From Ancylomarina subtilis (lineage in GTDB: Bacteria; Bacteroidota; Bacteroidia; Bacteroidales; Marinifilaceae), in NCBI RefSeq assembly GCF_004217115.1, contig NZ_SHKN01000007.1, positions 23,116 through 87,115 of the forward strand: a DNA stretch of 64,000 nucleotides, read 5' to 3'. The position numbers and the translations under genes were made by a program. The notes beneath the pieces are model-generated. The model searched no databases and was not told where the DNA came from. It worked only from the letters and a program-made list of their open reading frames with translations. This document shows, piece after piece, positions 1-8,149 of this stretch (its first letter is position 1; each line of letters starts with the position of its first letter).

Positions 1-370
1 GATCAATAAAGAAGAAGCTGAATTATTAATTAAGAATGGTTGCATTTGCGTTTCAGAAGGTGCAAATATGCCATCAACACCTGAGGCGATTGAGGTTTAC
101 CTAAAAAATAAAATTTTATTCGGTCCTGGGAAAGCTGCCAATGCAGGGGGTGTTTCAGTTTCAGGATTGGAAATGTCACAAAACTCTCTTCGATTAAGCT
201 GGACTCGGGAAGAGGTTGACGCCCAACTCAAACGAATCATGCAGGATATTCATACCACCTGTGTAAAATATGGAAAGAACAAAGATGGCTTTGTTAACTA
301 CATGGATGGAGCCAATATTGGAGGCTTTGTAAAAGTTGCTGAAGCCATGCTGGCTCAAGGTTTAGTATAA
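1..370 (+). CDS. gdhA: Glutamate dehydrogenase (C-terminal part)
   Basis: The last 122 codons of a hexameric-type glutamate dehydrogenase, which interconverts glutamate with 2-oxoglutarate plus ammonia in the cytosol. The frame is open from the first base of the window, so the start lies upstream. The visible part has the family motifs SEGANMPSTPEA and FGPGKAANAGGVSVSGLEMSQN, followed by the usual C-terminal helices and a normal end. NADP dependence is inferred from the family, not visible here. A strong intrinsic terminator follows the stop codon directly. Full-length family members are about 445 residues, so roughly three quarters of the gene is missing. Confidence 0.95.
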   Translation, partial: INKEEAELLIKNGCICVSEGANMPSTPEAIEVYLKNKILFGPGKAANAGGVSVSGLEMSQNSLRLSWTREEVDAQLKRIMQDIHTTCVKYGKNKDGFVNYMDGANIGGFVKVAEAMLAQGLV

Positions 371-374
371 AAAA

Positions 375-401
375 AAAAGAGGCGCTATCGGCGCCTCTTT
401 T
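375..401 (+). terminator. Intrinsic terminator of gdhA
   Basis: An 11-bp perfect stem (AAAAGAGGCGC with its complement) around a 5-base loop, with T-rich sequence on the 3' side. It starts a few bases after the gdhA stop codon. The A-rich 5' arm means it may also serve the convergent gene on the minus strand. Confidence 0.85.
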
Positions 402-424
402 CATTTCAACAAAAGAATCTTTTA

Positions 425-1093
425 TTATAGCTCAATTGATCCTGCCAATCGAAATCCTCTTCCATCTTTTACAAAACTCAAATCACCCAATCTAAAATAA
501 ATTCCTCCTCGATAGGATACGCGTTCACATGCATCCGGAATATGATCGAAACAAACTGATTCAGGTGCCTCAACCCTAACGTAACCAACTTCAGGATAAT
601 ACTGATAATATCGACCTCTTGCATAATAAAAATCACCATCACAATGATTAATTATAGTTGGCCTAACTGAAAATCTCACAACAACATCACCATATCTTGG
701 ATGCGCATAACATCTGTGTCCATGATGCTTATAATAACGACGAACAGCATGCTTGTGGTGATTATGCCCTTGATGCACATGTCTATCATATCGATCATGA
801 TGACGATGTCTTACAATTCTATCATTGTGATAATGATCCCCATCATAATGTCTGGTTCTTACCTTTGAATATTGCTTATCTTGGTGTCTATCTTTTTTAT
901 GACTTTTGGCATGATAGTTTCTCTTGTTATCATGCTTATTTTCTTTGGTTCTCTTGGTGTATTTGCTCTTTTCATGTCTGCCTCTCTCATCTTGGTGAGA
1001 ACGGTGTTGAGCAAATGTAGGTAGTCCTGAAAATATAATTGCTGTTACCAATACTGTACCGGCAACCAACTTCTTTAATATCGATCTTCTCAT
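425..1093 (-). CDS. His-rich secreted protein, DUF6515-like C-terminus
   Basis: 222 residues. Residues 1-28 form a signal peptide ending TFAQ. Residues 30-131 are strongly basic and hold 23 histidines, many as HH or HxH together with D, R and Y. From about residue 132 the composition changes to a folded-looking Tyr/Gly/Val-rich domain (YYARGRYYQYYPEVGYV, then YRGGIYF), which resembles the DUF6515 family of small secreted Bacteroidota proteins. It has cysteines at 127, 151, 181 and 189. A metal-binding or periplasmic metal-buffering role is inference from composition only. It is convergent with gdhA and monocistronic. The DUF6515 assignment is by eye. Confidence 0.7.
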   Translation of the reverse strand: MRRSILKKLVAGTVLVTAIIFSGLPTFAQHRSHQDERGRHEKSKYTKRTKENKHDNKRNYHAKSHKKDRHQDKQYSKVRTRHYDGDHYHNDRIVRHRHHDRYDRHVHQGHNHHKHAVRRYYKHHGHRCYAHPRYGDVVVRFSVRPTIINHCDGDFYYARGRYYQYYPEVGYVRVEAPESVCFDHIPDACERVSYRGGIYFRLGDLSFVKDGRGFRLAGSIEL

Positions 1094-1257
1094 GGCAATT
1101 GTATTTAAGTTTTTAAATAATCGTCATCCTCTGGTAGGGACAAATCTTAAACTGATATATCACTGTTTTTATTGCTCTATACAGCAAAGCTTGTGCCATA
1201 AAAATAAGAAAGCACCAAACACAAGCGCATTTGATGCTCTAAGAATATGAAATACAA

Positions 1258-2595
1258 TTAGTTCAAACTTATTTTATTTGTTTTCTGCTGTTCCTCAGTA
1301 GCTCGGTCGGTAAAACTTCTTTTCTTAGGTCGGATTAAAACTCTCAAAGATTGATCAGAAGTAAAGTAGTTCCAAACCCAGTTAATTAAAATAAAGAACC
1401 GATTTTTAACCCCGACTATAGCCATTAGATGAACAAATAACCAAAGGATCCAAGCCATAAAACCTTGCATCTTTAAGCCAGGCAGATCAGCCACAGCCAA
1501 ATTTTTTCCAATCGTTGCCAAAGATCCTCTATCCTTATAATGGAAAGTTTGCATCTTCTTATTCTTAAGTATATTCTTAAGATTCTTGGCCAAATTCCCG
1601 GCTTGTTGCAAACCAACCTGAGCAACCTGAGGATGTCCATTCTGAAATTCACCTTCTTTTTGAATAGACAAATCTCCTATGGCATATATATGATTCAAAC
1701 CTGAAACTTGATTATACAAGTCAACACGCAATCGCCCCCCTCTTGTAGCTGCTATTTCAGAAATCCCTTTAATCGATCGGGCAGTTACACCAGCTGCCCA
1801 AACCAAGGTGTACGAATGAAAGGCTTCACCATTATCCAATTTAATTGACAATCCATCGTAATCTGCAACCCGAGCTTCAGTCTTAACAATCACACCCAAT
1901 TTATTTAAATAGGCTTCTGCTTTCTTTGAAGCGACATCCGACATCCCATTCAGCAAGCGGTCTGAAGCTTCAAACAAATAAACATTCATCAAACTAAAAT
2001 CAAGTTCTGGATAATCTTTAGGAAGAATATCTGATTTCATCTCTGCCAATGCGCCTGCCAGCTCAACCCCGGTTGGACCACCTCCAACCAAAACAATATT
2101 CATATAGTTGGCAGCCTTCTCAGGATCAGATTCATTAAGCGCTTTTTCGTAATTACGCAAAATTGAATTTCGAAGAAAAATGGCTTCAGAAACGGATTTC
2201 ATTGGAATGGCGAATTGCTCGATATTCTTATTCCCGAAATAATTGGTATCAACTCCGGTAGCCAAAACCAAATGGTCGTATTTTAGTTTTCCCAAACTGG
2301 TATAAATCTCCTGAACATTGGGGTTTACCTCCAAAAGTTCTGCCATTCGAAAATGAACATTTTTACGTTTTTGAAAAATTTTACGCAATGGGAATGCAAT
2401 AGAGCTTGGCTCCAAGCCCGATGTTGCCACTTGGTAAAATAAAGGCTGAAACTGGTGATAATTATTCTTATCAATTAAAACCACCTGATAGGCCGTATTG
2501 GCTAATTGACGCGCAAGCTTTAAACCTGCGAATCCACCCCCAATAATCACAACGCGCTTCTTTCCATTTTCAGGTATATGCTTAATATCTTCCAT
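1258..2595 (-). CDS. ndh: Type II NADH dehydrogenase (NDH-2)
   Basis: 445 residues. A single-subunit, non-proton-pumping FAD enzyme that passes electrons from NADH to quinone at the inner face of the cytoplasmic membrane. The FAD-binding GGGFAG motif is at residues 19-24, and a second nucleotide-binding motif (VLVGGGPTGVELAG) lies in the middle of the protein. The family motif YAIGD is near residue 310. A hydrophobic C-terminal part (FMAWILWLFVHLMAIVGV) fits membrane anchoring. The frame extends 26 codons further upstream, but I chose the ATG at 2595 because MEDIK leads straight into the Rossmann fold as in homologues. Monocistronic. Confidence 0.93.
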   Translation of the reverse strand: MEDIKHIPENGKKRVVIIGGGFAGLKLARQLANTAYQVVLIDKNNYHQFQPLFYQVATSGLEPSSIAFPLRKIFQKRKNVHFRMAELLEVNPNVQEIYTSLGKLKYDHLVLATGVDTNYFGNKNIEQFAIPMKSVSEAIFLRNSILRNYEKALNESDPEKAANYMNIVLVGGGPTGVELAGALAEMKSDILPKDYPELDFSLMNVYLFEASDRLLNGMSDVASKKAEAYLNKLGVIVKTEARVADYDGLSIKLDNGEAFHSYTLVWAAGVTARSIKGISEIAATRGGRLRVDLYNQVSGLNHIYAIGDLSIQKEGEFQNGHPQVAQVGLQQAGNLAKNLKNILKNKKMQTFHYKDRGSLATIGKNLAVADLPGLKMQGFMAWILWLFVHLMAIVGVKNRFFILINWVWNYFTSDQSLRVLIRPKKRSFTDRATEEQQKTNKISLN

Positions 2596-2778
2596 CTTAT
2601 AATTATTAGAAAAATGACTCCAATCTCTTACTGGAATAAAAGATTCTTTTATCTGATACAAAATAAAGAACAAATTCTCTAATAATCTAATTTCATGCTA
2701 TTTTTAACCTTTATAAAACAAATCCAAGTTTCGATTAGGCTCAAAACTTGGATCAATAATTAGATATTATATTCCGGA

Positions 2779-3129
2779 CTATTTCTTTGCAGCAATAACT
2801 GACATTTCAACTAATAGTTCCGGTCGAGCCATTCGAGCTTCAACACAGGCACGAGCCGGCTGATGTCCATCCTCTACCCAAGCATCCCACACCTCATTCA
2901 TTGCAGCAAAATCTTTCATGTCGCGCACATAAATAGTAACCGATAAAATGTGTTTCTTATCAGAGCCTGCTTGTTTCAATAACTCATCAATTTTTTCAAG
3001 AGTCGTTACTGTTTGTTCCTTAATATCTGCATTCGCATCTTTGGCTGTTTGTCCGCACAAATATATCGTCTGATTATGCTCTACAATTCGACTCATTCTG
3101 GGTGTTGAATCTTTTCTTATTATACTCAT
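2779..3129 (-). CDS. RidA/YjgF family protein
   Basis: 116 residues. Members of this family are small trimeric enzymes; many deaminate reactive enamine/imine intermediates from PLP enzymes, while others have no known substrate. The protein has the characteristic C-terminal segment [18 protein letters not shown], containing the conserved Arg and Glu of the active-site cleft, and the TVYVRDM-like strand ([11 protein letters not shown]) in the middle. The length matches the COG3565/YoaB-like branch (about 115 residues). It has its own likely promoter just upstream and is divergent from a small lipoprotein gene. I do not assign ridA itself because it seems closer to the YoaB-like branch. Confidence 0.88.
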   Translation of the reverse strand: MSIIRKDSTPRMSRIVEHNQTIYLCGQTAKDANADIKEQTVTTLEKIDELLKQAGSDKKHILSVTIYVRDMKDFAAMNEVWDAWVEDGHQPARACVEARMARPELLVEMSVIAAKK

Positions 3130-3159
3130 CGTGTATCGTATTTAAATTAATAGCGATCA

Positions 3160-3188
3160 CGAAGATAATAAATCAACCTCTATACAAA
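3160..3188 (-). promoter_or_regulatory. Candidate promoter of the RidA-family gene
   Basis: Read on the minus strand: TTTG (3185-3188), a 17-base spacer, then TATCTTCG (3160-3167), close to the Bacteroidota consensus TTTG-N19-21-TAnnTTTG. It lies about 30 bases upstream of the ATG at 3129. The spacer is a little short. Confidence 0.45.
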
Positions 3189-3236
3189 CATTTATTACTA
3201 TCTTCATCAGAAAGTAATCCTGAAAAAACAATAATC

Positions 3237-3596
3237 ATGAAAAAATCAGTTTGTGTCTTAGTTATATTAATAGGGCTCGCAGCCTGCAGTAATCGCTGTG
3301 CCTCAAAAGGTCAATCGAAAAATCCTCTTGAAGATTTAACTTGGCTGAAGGAATTAAAAGAATCTTTGAAAGATAGCGATGTTCAGAAAACGATTTATCA
3401 GGCTTCGTACAAAAAAGAAACCGTATTTTATTTGATGGTTACTGATCCTAGAGTCAGATTAGCCTTCGGAGTTACGCTGTGGGATTGCGAAGGTAAAGTA
3501 ATACGAGAATTTAAATCAGGAGAATCTGAAGATTTTGAAAAACTGGTTATTGATAGAGTTGTTTTATACGAATACATCCCTAATAAAACAGAGTGA
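3237..3596 (+). CDS. Small lipoprotein of unknown function
   Basis: 119 residues. A lipoprotein signal peptide with lipobox LAAC, acylated Cys at residue 17, followed by further cysteines (SNRCASK). The mature part is a small acidic domain of about 95 residues with no motif I recognise. The frame is open upstream to 3102, but the ATG at 3237 starts exactly at the signal peptide. It probably sits in the outer or inner membrane facing the periplasm. It is convergent with valS, with a shared bidirectional terminator between them. Function unknown. Confidence 0.7.
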   Translation: MKKSVCVLVILIGLAACSNRCASKGQSKNPLEDLTWLKELKESLKDSDVQKTIYQASYKKETVFYLMVTDPRVRLAFGVTLWDCEGKVIREFKSGESEDFEKLVIDRVVLYEYIPNKTE

Positions 3597-3633
3597 TATT
3601 TATTCTTTCCCTCATAATTCTAATAATATAAAA

Positions 3634-3663
3634 AAAAGCGTCATTCCTAGGAATGACGCTTTT
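3634..3663. terminator. Bidirectional terminator between lipoprotein gene and valS
   Basis: A perfect 30-bp palindrome (arms AAAAGCGTCATTCCT and its complement, no extra loop bases) with A/T runs at both ends. It lies between the convergent genes ending at 3596 and 3686, so it can stop transcription both ways. Confidence 0.85.
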
Positions 3664-3685
3664 ATTAATATATCGATTGTTCAAA

Positions 3686-6307
3686 TTATTTCATACTGGC
3701 AATGCGATCTTCTAAAACCTTGATTTTAGCTTCAGCATCAGCCATTTTCTTCTTCTCCATTTCAATCACTTTGGCAGGCGCATTATTTACAAAACGCTCG
3801 TTGCTCATTTTCTTTTTAACAGACATTAAGAATCCTTGTGTGTATTTCAATTCTTCTTCCATCTTCTTAAGTTCTTCTTCAACATTAACAAGATCTCCAA
3901 GCGGAATAAAATATTCAATTGCATTCACAATAAATGACATGGCTCCAGTCATTTCACCATTTGCAACAGCAATTTCTTTCAGATTACACATTTTAGCCAC
4001 AACACAGTCAAAAGAAGCATCGTAATTATCCTCTTTTGATTTGTAGTTCATCTCCAAAACTTCCTTGAAAGCAATATTTTTCTGCTTGCGGATATTACGA
4101 ACAGCTACAATCACTTCTTTCACCTTCTCAAATTTTGCTAATAGCTTAGCATCATATGAATCTGGCTTAGGCATAACGGAAACCATGATGCTATCTTCTT
4201 CAGAACGATCGGCTAATAATTGCCAGATTTCCTCAGTTAAGAAAGGCATGAATGGGTGCAACAACTGCATCAACTTCTCGAAAAGAGAAACCGTTGAATC
4301 GAAAGTCTTCTTATCGATTGGTTGCTGATAAGCTGGCTTAACCATTTCCAAATACCATGATGAGAATTCATCGCGGAATAAGGTATACACAGTCATCAGA
4401 GCTTCGCTGATACGATATTGCTTAAACTGCTCATCCAATTGCTCCATGGTGTTGTTCAATCGAGCATGGAAAACTTCAGTTGCTATACGCGCATATTCAG
4501 GTTGTTCGATATCGGCAACATCCCAACCTTTAACCAAACGGAATGCATTCCAAATCTTCGTTGTAAAGTTACGTCCCTGTTCTGGTAAGTTTTCGTTGAA
4601 TAGCAAGTCTCCTCCCGCAGGCGAACACAATAACATACCCACACGAACACCATCCGCACCATACTTAGAAATCAAGTCTAATGGATCTGGTGAATTACCC
4701 AATGACTTAGACATCTTACGTCCAATTTCATCACGTACAATACCAGTTAAATATACATTACTAAATGGCTTCTCTCCTTTATATTCATATCCTGCGATAA
4801 CCATACGAGCAATCCAAAAGAATAGAATATCTGGTCCAGAAACCAAATCATTCGTTGGGTAATAATATTTGATTTCTTCATTTTCAGGATTACGAATACC
4901 GTCGAATACTGAAATAGGCCACAACCATGACGAGAACCATGTATCCAGTACATCCTCATCCTGACGTAAATCTTCAGCCTGATATGTTTTTCCTGTTTTA
5001 GCCGTAGCTTCAACTAAAGCTTCTTCAATTGTTTTGGCAACAACATAACCCCCTTCAGGCAAATAATAAACCGGAATGCGCTGTCCCCACCATAACTGAC
5101 GAGAAATACACCAGTCCTTAACATTCTCCATCCAATGACGGTAAGTGTTTTTAAACTTAGCCGGATGCAATTGAATATCATCGTTCATGACATGCTCCAA
5201 AGCTGGCTCTGCCAATTCCTTCATATTAAGGAACCACTGCATACTCAGCTTAGGCTCGATAACCGCATCAGTACGTTCTGAGAAACCTACTTTGTTCACA
5301 TAGTCTTCAACTTTAACCAAGTTACCGGCTTTCTCCAAATCAGGAAGAATCAAGTCACGAACTTCAAAACGATCTTTGCCAATGTAAAGCTGTGCCGCTT
5401 CACTCATGGTACCATTATCATTGAAAATATCAATGGTCTCCAAATTATGACGATCTCCAATTTCGTAGTCATGAATATCGTGAGCTGGTGTAATCTTTAG
5501 AGCACCCGTTCCGAATTCCATATCGACATATTCATCCTCTATAATAGGAATCGAGCGATTCACCAATGGTACGATACAACGCTTACCTCTTAATTGAGCA
5601 AAACGCTCGTCATTTGGATTGATACAAACTGCTGTATCACCCAGAATAGTTTCAGGACGAGTGGTTGCAATAGTAATATACTCATCGCTACCTTCAACCT
5701 GATATCTTAAATAATAAAGTTTCGATTGTAATTCTTTATGGATTACCTCTTCGTCAGAAACAGCTGTTTGCGCTGATGGATCCCAGTTCACCATACGAAC
5801 TCCACGGTAGATTTTATCTTTCTTATACAAGTCGATAAACACATCGATTACCGAATCGTAAAGAGATTCGTCCATTGTAAATGCTGTACGCTCCCAGTCG
5901 CATGAAGCTCCCAATTTCTTAAGCTGCTCCAAGATGATACCACCATGCTTTTCTTTCCACTCCCAGGCATGTTTCATAAACTCTTCACGAGTGATATCTT
6001 CTTTAGAAATACCTTCTTGTCTAAGTTTATTTACAACCTTAGCCTCAGTAGCAATTGATGCATGGTCAGTACCTGGTACCCAACAGACATTCTTTCCCTG
6101 CAATCTAGCTCTACGGACCAATACATCCTGAATGGTATTGTTCAGCATATGCCCCATGTGTAACACACCGGTGACGTTTGGTGGCGGAATTACAATTGTA
6201 TACGCCTCTCTCTCGTCTGGTACAGAGTGGAAGAATCCTTTATCCATCCAATACTTATACCACTTGTCCTCCGATTCTGCAGGATTGTACTTTGTTGGGA
6301 TTTCCAT
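3686..6307 (-). CDS. valS: Valine--tRNA ligase
   Basis: 873 residues, normal length for ValRS. It charges tRNA-Val with valine and edits threonine. The class Ia HIGH motif is HMGH at residues 50-53, after PPPNVTGVL; the KMSKS motif is in [14 protein letters not shown]. The CP1 editing domain contains [13 protein letters not shown], the anticodon-binding domain follows, and the C-terminus is a Lys/Glu-rich coiled coil (about 805-873) that in this family embraces the tRNA. The start MEIPTKYNP is the usual N-terminus for Bacteroidota ValRS. Monocistronic, with a long AT-rich upstream region shared with the divergent mdh. No T-box is visible. Confidence 0.97.
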   Translation of the reverse strand: MEIPTKYNPAESEDKWYKYWMDKGFFHSVPDEREAYTIVIPPPNVTGVLHMGHMLNNTIQDVLVRRARLQGKNVCWVPGTDHASIATEAKVVNKLRQEGISKEDITREEFMKHAWEWKEKHGGIILEQLKKLGASCDWERTAFTMDESLYDSVIDVFIDLYKKDKIYRGVRMVNWDPSAQTAVSDEEVIHKELQSKLYYLRYQVEGSDEYITIATTRPETILGDTAVCINPNDERFAQLRGKRCIVPLVNRSIPIIEDEYVDMEFGTGALKITPAHDIHDYEIGDRHNLETIDIFNDNGTMSEAAQLYIGKDRFEVRDLILPDLEKAGNLVKVEDYVNKVGFSERTDAVIEPKLSMQWFLNMKELAEPALEHVMNDDIQLHPAKFKNTYRHWMENVKDWCISRQLWWGQRIPVYYLPEGGYVVAKTIEEALVEATAKTGKTYQAEDLRQDEDVLDTWFSSWLWPISVFDGIRNPENEEIKYYYPTNDLVSGPDILFFWIARMVIAGYEYKGEKPFSNVYLTGIVRDEIGRKMSKSLGNSPDPLDLISKYGADGVRVGMLLCSPAGGDLLFNENLPEQGRNFTTKIWNAFRLVKGWDVADIEQPEYARIATEVFHARLNNTMEQLDEQFKQYRISEALMTVYTLFRDEFSSWYLEMVKPAYQQPIDKKTFDSTVSLFEKLMQLLHPFMPFLTEEIWQLLADRSEEDSIMVSVMPKPDSYDAKLLAKFEKVKEVIVAVRNIRKQKNIAFKEVLEMNYKSKEDNYDASFDCVVAKMCNLKEIAVANGEMTGAMSFIVNAIEYFIPLGDLVNVEEELKKMEEELKYTQGFLMSVKKKMSNERFVNNAPAKVIEMEKKKMADAEAKIKVLEDRIASMK

Positions 6308-7029
6308 TATTTATTGATTTACTGAGTTCTCAATTTCAAACCGCTAATTCCTAATCAACTGTCTTTCAATCGAAGCAACTCATATTTAGATAATAATTAT
6401 TTGCAAAAAATTTGGCACGAAATTAAGAAATTCTCAGCTAAAAACCCTTGTTAAGTCGTAGATTTTAAATAAAGTCTGCACAAAATATCTTCCGGGCATT
6501 TTTCAGATTATCTAAAACACAAAAAAGAATCTAATTTCTACACCAATATTACGCACATTCAACCCTCCTGAAACAAAATCATAATTATAATTATTGTACA
6601 ACTGAGAGTATTGCCAAAATCGCAATATCTAAAAAATACTCTAATGAAAAATCAGCTAAACAAAAACACGCAACTTTCTTCAGTGAAATTTACCTCCCCT
6701 TATAAATAACAGATTTTGTAAGAATTAGAGGAAAAATCGTACGCAAACGTTTCCGTAAAAAAGATAAAGACATCTTTTAATACAAAAAACACAAACAATT
6801 TTTATATATTTAAATATTAGTGTTGAAGAGCAGGTAAATATGGTATTAAATTTATGCCAATCTGAATATATTTGTCTTCGAATAGAGAAATATTTCTTCA
6901 ATAAAGAACATCAAATTTTTAGTTATAATATATAATGTCGTTTTAGATAAAAACCATTTGGGTCTTTAAGCTTAATTTCTGAAAAGCGAGGTGGTGAATT
7001 TTTTTAGCGGCATGTTTAAAATTACGAAT
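6308..7029. other. Long AT-rich intergenic region between valS and mdh
   Basis: About 720 bases between divergent housekeeping genes. I find no convincing open frame, RNA gene or repeat. It must hold the promoters of both genes. One TATATTTG box (6867-6874) fits a -7 element for mdh. The rest is very A/T-rich with short palindromes only. Confidence 0.5.
6867..6874 (+). promoter_or_regulatory. Possible -7 box for mdh
   Basis: TATATTTG matches the Bacteroidota -7 consensus TAnnTTTG. No clear TTTG is found 19-21 bases upstream, and the implied leader would be about 150 bases, so this is a weak call. Confidence 0.25.
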
Positions 7030-7965
7030 ATGAAAATAACTGTTGTAGGCGCAGGTAATGTTGGCGCAACTTGTGCAAATTGCATCGCTCAAAAAGAATT
7101 GGCAAACGAAGTCATATTGGTTGATATCAAAGAAGGTTTATCTGAAGGTAAAGCTCTTGATATGTGGCAAACAGCTCCAATCAATTATTACAACACACAC
7201 GTTAAAGGTGTAACTAATGATTACGCTGCCACTGCTGGTTCAGAGGTTGTCGTAATCACTTCGGGTCTTCCTCGTAAACCAGGCATGAGCCGTGATGACT
7301 TAATTTCAATCAACGCTGGCATCGTAAAATCAGTAACTGAGAACGTGGTAAAGCATTCTCCTGATGCTATCATTATTATCGTTTCGAATCCACTTGACGT
7401 GATGACTTACGCAGCTTTCTTAACTGCTAAAAAAGCATCGAATAAAGTGTTTGGTATGGCTGGTGTTCTAGACACTGCTCGCTACCGTGCTTTCCTAGCT
7501 GAGGAATTAAATGTTTCTCCTAAGGATATTCAAGCTTTACTAATGGGTGGTCATGGTGATACTATGGTTCCACTTCCACGTTACACAACTGTTGCGGGTA
7601 TTCCTGTAACGGAGTTAATCGATGCTGATAAATTAGAAGCAATCATCGAAAGAACTAAAAAAGGTGGTGGTGAATTGGTTAACCTTATGGGAACTTCAGC
7701 TTGGTATGCTCCAGGTGCTGCCGCTGCTCAAATGGTTGAAGCCATCGTTCGCGATCAGAAGAGAATCTTCCCAGTTTGTGCACTTCTTAACGGCGAGTAT
7801 GGCATGAAAGATATCTATTTAGGTGTACCTGTTAAGTTAGGCAAGAACGGTATCGAAGAGGTTATCGAGGTGAAACTGAACAAAGAAGAAATGGAACTTC
7901 TTGAAGGTTCAGCAGCTGCGGTAAAATCGGTTATGAAAGTTTTAGATGAGATGGATATTATGTAG
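7030..7965 (+). CDS. mdh: Malate dehydrogenase (LDH-like type)
   Basis: 311 residues. NAD-dependent oxidation of malate to oxaloacetate in the TCA cycle, or the reverse in fermentative succinate production. The Rossmann motif GAGNVGA is at residues 7-13, with an Asp after the second strand (ILVDIKEG) favouring NAD. The mobile loop is LPRKPGMSRDDL with the substrate arginines, and GGHGDTMVPL carries the catalytic His. A longer frame begins at 6991, but the ATG at 7030 starts with MKITVVGAG as in homologues. It has a strong terminator downstream, so it is probably monocistronic. Confidence 0.96.
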   Translation: MKITVVGAGNVGATCANCIAQKELANEVILVDIKEGLSEGKALDMWQTAPINYYNTHVKGVTNDYAATAGSEVVVITSGLPRKPGMSRDDLISINAGIVKSVTENVVKHSPDAIIIIVSNPLDVMTYAAFLTAKKASNKVFGMAGVLDTARYRAFLAEELNVSPKDIQALLMGGHGDTMVPLPRYTTVAGIPVTELIDADKLEAIIERTKKGGGELVNLMGTSAWYAPGAAAAQMVEAIVRDQKRIFPVCALLNGEYGMKDIYLGVPVKLGKNGIEEVIEVKLNKEEMELLEGSAAAVKSVMKVLDEMDIM

Positions 7966-7990
7966 TATCCAAATACGTCTTATATCACTT

Positions 7991-8021
7991 AAAGGCCTGG
8001 CATTTATGCCGGGCCTTTTTT
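7991..8021 (+). terminator. Intrinsic terminator of mdh
   Basis: A 12-bp stem with one G-T pair (AAAGGCCTGGCA against TGCCGGGCCTTT), a 4-base loop and a T tract, 25 bases after the mdh stop. Confidence 0.88.
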
Positions 8022-8149
8022 ATCGACCACTATCAACTGCCACAGGCATGATAAAACATTGATTTTACAATTTAACATCAATTAACCTCAAGACTCTATT
8101 GCATAACTTTCAGGCTTTATATATTAGCGACTCGTTTTAAAAGAAATCA

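Noticed and set aside
697..1020. Plus-strand 107-codon frame opposite the His-rich protein
   Set aside because: It is a shadow of the His codons (ATG/GTG on the other strand giving Asp/Val/Cys-rich sequence). The minus-strand gene has a signal peptide and a conserved-looking domain.
6308..6700. T-box leader for valS
   Set aside because: No specifier loop, antiterminator bulge or terminator is seen, and T-boxes are not expected in Bacteroidota.
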